Of a stretch of DNA of 64,000 nucleotides, positions 59,231 to 64,000 are shown piece after piece. The stretch spans positions 62,001 through 126,000 of the forward strand of contig NZ_CAKTFU010000001.1 of assembly GCF_934561205.1 (NCBI RefSeq). The letters run 5' to 3'. The position numbers were made by a program, and so were the translations under genes. Source of the DNA: an uncultured Gemmiger sp. (GTDB taxonomy: Bacteria > Bacillota > Clostridia > Oscillospirales > Ruminococcaceae). The number at the start of each line of letters is the position of its first letter. The stretch's first letter is position 1. The notes beneath the pieces are model-generated. The model was given only the letters and a program-made list of their open reading frames with translations, ran no database searches and was not told where the DNA came from.

Positions 59231-60094
59231 TTACAGGACGAGCTGCAGCAGCATACCCGCTGCCGCACCGACTGCCCATAAAAGCCCGGTGATAAATACA
59301 TTCTGCTTCCAGCTGGGGTTTACCCGCCACAGCACCGCCAAGCCCACACCGGCACCGGCGGTAAGCCCGGCAAACAGGCTGCCGAAGCCGATGGCCCCCT
59401 GCACATAGAGCTGGGCCAACAGTACGCTGGCGGCGCAGTTGGGGATAAGCCCTACCAGCGCGGTGAGCATGGGCTGGAAAATCCCCATGCTGCCCAGGGC
59501 GGAAACCAGGACGTCCTCGCCTACGGACTCAAATACCAGGCCGATCAGGAAGCTGAAAACCAGAATAAAGGCGAAAATTTCCAGCGTGTGGCGCAACGCC
59601 GCCAGAAAAATGCCGCTGTGCTCCTCATGCTCCTCGTGGCAGTCGACGTCATCTGCACTGCCGGCATAGCCGCCGTACAGCGAGCGCGGCAAAACGCGGC
59701 GCAGGGGCATGTCCAGCAGCGCACCGCCCGCAATGGCAAAAATCACCTTGCAGACGATCAGCAGCACAAGGCTGCTCCACTGCGAAGGCTCGGCCGCCAA
59801 AAGGGGGATCGCCTCGTCGCTGGTGGCGATAAACACCGCCAGCAGGGTGCCGGGCGTGATGACACGGCTGGCATACAGGTTGGATGCAACAGCGCTGAAA
59901 CCGCATTGCGGCACACAGCCCAGCAAGGCACCGGGGAGAAATCCCCACTGCCCGCCCCCTGCCAGCGCGTTTTCAATGCGCTCGCCGTGGTGGCGTTCGA
60001 GCCATTCGATCAAAAGATAGGCCAGATACAAAAACGGCAGCATTTTTACGCCGTCGATCAGTGCATCCAACAGGGCATCCAGAATAAGTTCCAT
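59231..60094 (-). CDS. ArsP_2/DUF2899-type heavy-metal exporter
   Basis: This 287-residue membrane protein has about eight to ten helices in two related halves. GALLGCVPQCGFSAVASNLY near residue 55 and GLIPNCAASVLLAQLY near 220 are the paired Cys-containing motifs of the PF11449 family (putative manganese or arsenic exporters). A His/Glu-rich cytoplasmic loop DCHEEHEEHSG lies between the halves. ATG 60094 is chosen because the upstream extension overlaps the M4 palindrome. Substrate metal is undetermined. Confidence 0.8.
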   Translation of the reverse strand: MELILDALLDALIDGVKMLPFLYLAYLLIEWLERHHGERIENALAGGGQWGFLPGALLGCVPQCGFSAVASNLYASRVITPGTLLAVFIATSDEAIPLLAAEPSQWSSLVLLIVCKVIFAIAGGALLDMPLRRVLPRSLYGGYAGSADDVDCHEEHEEHSGIFLAALRHTLEIFAFILVFSFLIGLVFESVGEDVLVSALGSMGIFQPMLTALVGLIPNCAASVLLAQLYVQGAIGFGSLFAGLTAGAGVGLAVLWRVNPSWKQNVFITGLLWAVGAAAGMLLQLVL

Positions 60095-60108
60095 AAAACC
60101 TCGCTTTT

Positions 60109-60163
60109 GGCAACGCCGCACACCCCGCCGCCGTGGCGGCATTTTAGGCTGTGCGCAGTCGCC
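60109..60163. repeat. Short MITE-like palindrome M4
   Basis: GGCAACGCCGCACA (left) and TGTGCGCAGTCGCC (right) are related to the M1/M2 ends and enclose a CCGCCGCCGTGGCGG hairpin. It fills the gap between the exporter and the next gene upstream and may act as a terminator. Confidence 0.5.
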
Positions 60164-60172
60164 CTTTTTATT

Positions 60173-63100
60173 TTAATAATGTTGAACCAGAGAAAACGCC
60201 AGCGAAACCAGGCACCAAATCAGCTGGTAGACCACAAGGCCCGGCAGCGGCATGGCGGCCAAGCCCCCCGTCAGCGTGAACAGCACGCAGAGCGCGCAGC
60301 TGAGCAGCACCGATGCCGTGACAATATAGGCGGACTTGCGCTCGCCCTCGGCTGCACCGGCAGCGGCCTCCAGACCGCCGACAAAGCTGGCAAAGCTGCC
60401 CAGATGCAGCATGTTGCCCTCACTCTCCGGCAGCCAGGCCACCGAAGGCGCCAGGGCGTTGCGCTCGGCGGTGTTCAGTACCTTGACCGAGCCGGTGGGC
60501 AGAGTGTAAGCGGTTTCCAGCAGTTGGGCATCGACGTTGAAGTCGTCGCAGTCCACCAGCAGAGAATGACCTGCGCGGTGCAGGCTTTCCAGCACGGCGG
60601 CGGTGTCGGGGTCGGCACGGTAGGCCACCTGGAACATGGCAAACAGCTTGCCGCCCACGGCCAGATAGATGATACGGCGCTGGTTGACAGAGTGGTGCTG
60701 TTCAAAATCGGCGCTGGGAATCTTGATGCCGTAATCCTGCATCAGCTTGCGGTTGCCGATCAGCACGCGCTGCTTGCGCACCCAGCCGATATAGCCCTTG
60801 CCGTAGACGGTCTCGCGGTCCTCGACCTTGGCCAGCAGACCGCGGTTGCCGCCCAGCATGTTCAAAAATACGTCGCGCAGCGTCGGCTCGGCGTCAGAGA
60901 GCATCGAGGCGGCAAAGACGATGGCCAGGTCGATGTGCTCGGCCTTGACGGGCTTGATGCCGACAAGCGACACACACCCGGCGGGGAAAAGATCCCGCGC
61001 GGCGACCTGCAGCACATTGATGCGGCCCAGCTGGCGGATGTTGCGCCAACCGGGAATGACCGCACCCACCTGTGCGGCGCTGCGCTGCATTTTGTGCTCC
61101 GGCAAAGCGGAGAGCAGCGTGCCGGCCAGCGGTGCGCAGAAACAGGGGATCATAGCCAGAATACAGGCGGCTGACGCGGCGCTCTTGGTGGAAATCAGGG
61201 TGAACAGCCCACCGGCCAGGGCAATGCCGCCGACCAGCCGCGCAAACTGCTGCTGGTTTTTATCGCTGGTGCCGTGGGCGGCACTGTTGGCCAAAAAGCC
61301 GCGCAGCACCTGCGTGGGGCGGCTGACCAGCACACTGGGGTGCGGCTCGGCCAGGCCGGAGGTGACAGCGCGCAGCGCACCGGCATCGCGCAGACGGTAG
61401 GCCACGGCGTGCTCCACCTTGGCGCTGACAAGGGTGAAGTTGTCCCGCACGGTGACAAGATGCAGCCGCTTGCCGACGGCGTTCAGCAAAAGCACCAGGG
61501 CGGCAGGCCCGGCCAGCAGTGTGCCGTAGGCGTCGGGCTTGGCGATAAGCAGAACCAGGCACTGCACCAGGGCACCCAGCGCAGGCAGAATGGCCAGGCT
61601 GTCGGGCGTGGGGGTCCCGGCAAAGCCGACCAGACCGGAAAGCACGGTACGCCAGTTGACGGCGCAGGCGGCAGCCAGCAGAACCAGCGCCACACCGGGA
61701 TATACCGACGGCTGTGCCAGCACGCCGGGCAGCGTGGGCAGGGCGGCAGCCAGAATGCCCAGGGTCAGCAGCACGGCAGCGGCGGCCAGCGTGACGATGC
61801 AGGCAATGCTTTGGTAGAGCAGGTCATTGTCCAGCTGACGCTGCACGGCGGGGGCGTCCTCGGCGCGCTCGTACTCGTGGCCGTGGGCTATGGGCAGCTC
61901 GGCGGTGTCAAAGGGCTGGGCGGCGGTGTCGCGCTGTTCGTCCGTCGGTGTGCCGCCCAAGCGCGGCATAGACAGCTTGCTGCGAAGCCCTGTCAGGGTG
62001 GCAGTCCCCTGCCCTGCCGCGTCCTCATCCTCAGAAGAAAGATCGGTCAGGCGGGCGGCGGCACTGTCAAAGCGGGCAGTGTCCTGCGCGGGAGATTGGC
62101 TGTTGATGACCTGGGCAATGTTGTTGACAAAACCGGCGGTGTCATCGGCGGGGGCAGGGGCAGAAAAGCTCTGGGTAAAGCCTGTGTGGGCAGGCGCGGC
62201 AGGTGCGGCGGGGACACTGCCCAGCTGCTGGGTAAAACCGCTGTGGCTGTCCGCCGAGGGCTGAGGGATATCGGTCAGCGTCGGCAGTTTGCCGGTCAGG
62301 CTGTCCACCAGGCGGTCAACGTCGTCGGGTGCACGGTTGGGGTCAAACAGGCGGGTCACATCGGGGGCAGACTGATTGGGTACGGCAGCGGGCGTTTGTA
62401 CGGGAGCTGCAGGCGTTTGTACGGGGGCTGCGGGTTCCGGCTGCGGTGTTGTCGCAGGGGTCGTTGCTGCCGCAGGGGTCGGCTGCGGTGCACGGCGGGG
62501 GCGCACCTCGTTGTAGGCGGCCAAAAACTGTTGGGTGTCGCTTTGCCCTGCGGCAGGGATGCCGATCTGCTGGGTAAAGCCCGTGGCTTCGGGCAGGGAT
62601 ATCGGTTCGCCGGCAGGCTCCCCTACGGGGTACTGCGGCGCGGGCGGCGGTGTGATTTTTTGATGCAGGATAAATTCAACGGTGTTGCGCTTTTTGCGGT
62701 AGACCGTGCCGGTGGCGGCGGGGTCGTTGGCTTTGGCGGCATCGGCCAGGGAGGTGCGCAGCATTTCCAGCGTTTGCGCCGGCGCGGCGGGCCGTGCGGG
62801 GCGGGTGTACTTGCTGTGCCAGACCTCCTTGGTGTCCTCCTTCGGCTGTGCGGGCGCGGCGGCAGCCGTTTGAACGGGGATGGCAGGCTCCGGCTGCGGC
62901 GCAGGCGCGGGTTCTTCATCCGGGAAATACTCCTGCGCGGGGGTGGAATCCGTTGGGGCGGTATCCTGCGCAGGGGGGCTGCTCAGGGCAACGTTGATGG
63001 GTACGAACTGCTCGGTCTCCTCGGCGTGCTTTAAGCCGAACCAACCGCGCTTTTTTTTGCCCGACTCGCGAATACGGCCTTTTTCGTCGGGAATGACGGC

Positions 63101-63580
63101 CGCTGTCTCGCGGAAGAATTTCTGAAACTGATTTTTCCCTTCGTTCAGGGCCTCAACACCGGCGCCGCCGTCGGGAGCCATCTTGACAAGAAAGCCCTTG
63201 ATGATGCTGGTGTTGGTGGTATCCCCGCTGCCTTGGGGCTGCACGGGCTGTATCGGCTTTGGCGCGGCGGGCTGCTGTACAACCGGCTTTGACGCGACAG
63301 GCTGCTGCACGACAGGCTTTTGCACGGCAGACTGTGGCGCGGGGCGCGTTGAAGGCTCGCTGTGGCGGGGGACGTCCTTCGTGTCGGACAACTCGGCAAA
63401 GACCAGGCTGTCCGACGCGACCGAGGCGTCATCCAGCGATGCCGAGGAAATGCCCACACTGCGCAGGATTTCATCGATTTGGTGGTCGGTCACGGTTTCC
63501 GTTACACCGGCTGCGGTTTGCTGAACGCTCAGCTCCTGCAGGATGCGATCCACCGAATCGTTGGTACGTTTGCTTGGCAT
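60173..63580 (-). CDS. Large pseudo-P-type ATPase with disordered N-terminus
   Basis: This 1135-residue protein has an N-terminal low-complexity region (about 1-580) rich in Pro, Ala and Gln with repeated FTQQ/FTQ phrases, then membrane helices (from about 585) and a C-terminal half with the layout of a P1-type ATPase. The nucleotide-domain phrase KGYIGWVRKQRVLIGNRKLM (from Lys928) is clear, but where DKTGTLT should lie the sequence is DLFPAGCVSL (Asp863), and no GDGxND hinge is seen. It should therefore be unable to transport by the normal cycle. A sensor or structural role is inferred. It is separated from rlmB by 35 bp and is probably cotranscribed with it. Confidence 0.75.
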   Translation of the reverse strand: MPSKRTNDSVDRILQELSVQQTAAGVTETVTDHQIDEILRSVGISSASLDDASVASDSLVFAELSDTKDVPRHSEPSTRPAPQSAVQKPVVQQPVASKPVVQQPAAPKPIQPVQPQGSGDTTNTSIIKGFLVKMAPDGGAGVEALNEGKNQFQKFFRETAAVIPDEKGRIRESGKKKRGWFGLKHAEETEQFVPINVALSSPPAQDTAPTDSTPAQEYFPDEEPAPAPQPEPAIPVQTAAAAPAQPKEDTKEVWHSKYTRPARPAAPAQTLEMLRTSLADAAKANDPAATGTVYRKKRNTVEFILHQKITPPPAPQYPVGEPAGEPISLPEATGFTQQIGIPAAGQSDTQQFLAAYNEVRPRRAPQPTPAAATTPATTPQPEPAAPVQTPAAPVQTPAAVPNQSAPDVTRLFDPNRAPDDVDRLVDSLTGKLPTLTDIPQPSADSHSGFTQQLGSVPAAPAAPAHTGFTQSFSAPAPADDTAGFVNNIAQVINSQSPAQDTARFDSAAARLTDLSSEDEDAAGQGTATLTGLRSKLSMPRLGGTPTDEQRDTAAQPFDTAELPIAHGHEYERAEDAPAVQRQLDNDLLYQSIACIVTLAAAAVLLTLGILAAALPTLPGVLAQPSVYPGVALVLLAAACAVNWRTVLSGLVGFAGTPTPDSLAILPALGALVQCLVLLIAKPDAYGTLLAGPAALVLLLNAVGKRLHLVTVRDNFTLVSAKVEHAVAYRLRDAGALRAVTSGLAEPHPSVLVSRPTQVLRGFLANSAAHGTSDKNQQQFARLVGGIALAGGLFTLISTKSAASAACILAMIPCFCAPLAGTLLSALPEHKMQRSAAQVGAVIPGWRNIRQLGRINVLQVAARDLFPAGCVSLVGIKPVKAEHIDLAIVFAASMLSDAEPTLRDVFLNMLGGNRGLLAKVEDRETVYGKGYIGWVRKQRVLIGNRKLMQDYGIKIPSADFEQHHSVNQRRIIYLAVGGKLFAMFQVAYRADPDTAAVLESLHRAGHSLLVDCDDFNVDAQLLETAYTLPTGSVKVLNTAERNALAPSVAWLPESEGNMLHLGSFASFVGGLEAAAGAAEGERKSAYIVTASVLLSCALCVLFTLTGGLAAMPLPGLVVYQLIWCLVSLAFSLVQHY

Positions 63581-63615
63581 GGTTTAGACTCCCTTTGAAA
63601 ATGGGCGATAAAATG

Positions 63616-64000
63616 TTACTTTCGGGTGCGGCAGCGCAAAACGTCGTAGCACAGGATGCCGGCGGCCACGCTGACGTTGTAGCTGTCCACGCCGGTGGAC
63701 TGGCCGGGGGCCATTTCCAGCGTGACGGCGGCGTCGCACAGCTTGCGGGTCAGGGCACCGGGGCCTGCGCCCTCACTGCCCAGAACCAGTGCTACGGCAC
63801 CGGAAAGGTCGGTCTTGGACAGCGGTGCACCGCCAAGGTCGGCGCAGTAGACAAAAACGTTGCGCTCTTTAATGGTGCGGATCGCCTGGGCCAGGTTGGG
63901 CACACGGGCAATGGGCAGGCGGGCTGCCGCCCCGGCGCTGGATTTCATCACGGTGCCGGTCACGCCGACGCCGCCCCGCTTGGGGATGATGACGCCGTGC
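63616..64000 (-). CDS. rlmB: SpoU-family 23S rRNA methyltransferase RlmB (partial, N-terminus outside window)
   Basis: The frame is open to the right edge, giving 127 residues of the C-terminal SPOUT domain: HGVIIPKRGGVGVTGTVMKS, SAGAAARLPIARVPNLAQAI, LVLGSEGAGPG and the knot motif APGQSTGVDSYNVSVAAGIL (family IPMxGxVESLNVSVAxxIL). The protein should 2'-O-methylate a guanosine of 23S rRNA (G2251 type). Variation of the knot from the usual ESLNVS to DSYNVS is noted. Confidence 0.9.
   Translation of the reverse strand, partial: HGVIIPKRGGVGVTGTVMKSSAGAAARLPIARVPNLAQAIRTIKERNVFVYCADLGGAPLSKTDLSGAVALVLGSEGAGPGALTRKLCDAAVTLEMAPGQSTGVDSYNVSVAAGILCYDVLRCRTRK

Noticed and set aside
59588..61174. 528-codon plus-strand frame
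   Set aside because: Antisense to two genes with clear families; a Gln/Arg/His-rich shadow.
61274..63034. 586-codon plus-strand frame, Gly/Arg-rich
   Set aside because: Mirror of the low-complexity and membrane parts of the pseudo-P-type ATPase gene.

Overview
The window reads as chromosome from a moderately GC-rich, anaerobic Firmicute of the gut Oscillospiraceae type (Faecalibacterium/Subdoligranulum/Gemmiger-like). This is an inference from the gene set (Rnf complex, agr-like signalling, oxygen-sensitive L-serine dehydratase, MntP under a manganese riboswitch), strong Shine-Dalgarno sites and many near-consensus -35/-10 promoters. No 16S rRNA gene is present to settle it.

Layout. (1) 1-7.2 kb: an agr-like quorum-sensing locus (agrA, agrC, agrB and a 53-codon agrD without cysteine) faces a leftward XRE regulator and a five-gene operon for a secreted protein, a membrane-anchored protein, two ABC permeases and an ABC ATPase. 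A 36-bp box, 34/36 identical in the two copies and lying exactly 28 bp before a -10-like hexamer in both, precedes agrB and the secreted-protein gene. (2) 7.3-15.7 kb: a probable integrative element with a small DeoR-type regulator, a structured leader, a DinG/XPD-like helicase, five serine-recombinase-related proteins and a terminal XRE regulator. (3) 15.8-23.4 kb: rnr, secG, a WYL regulator with glf, nnrD, a sirtuin and a HAD phosphatase. (4) 23.4-30.1 kb: an aromatic amino acid operon pheA-aroB-aroC-aroEK-aroA-tyrA, including an AroE-AroK fusion. (5) 30.1-39 kb: REP-like hairpins, a BAX-inhibitor protein, hemW, an AT-rich insertion carrying an OLD-like ATPase-TOPRIM protein, guaA, mntP with its riboswitch, and a large membrane protein. 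(6) 39-44.1 kb: a complete rnfCDGEAB operon. (7) 44.4-50.5 kb: a 45-residue membrane protein, a PepV-like dipeptidase, sdaAB/sdaAA, two tRNA-Ser genes, a TraX-family protein, a lipoprotein and an acidic membrane-anchored protein, with MITE-like elements between them. (8) 50.5-58.3 kb: a histidine operon that starts with a HisZ-HisG fusion and lacks hisB. (9) 58.3-64 kb: an aldose-1-epimerase-like protein, an ArsP_2-type exporter, a 1135-residue pseudo-P-type ATPase and a partial rlmB.

The parts most worth following up are the agr/ABC module with its shared promoter box and serine-type signal peptide, the multi-recombinase element, the pseudo-P-type ATPase and the MITE family with matched terminal inverted repeats. 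Gene functions are called from recognisable motifs read by eye. No database search was possible.
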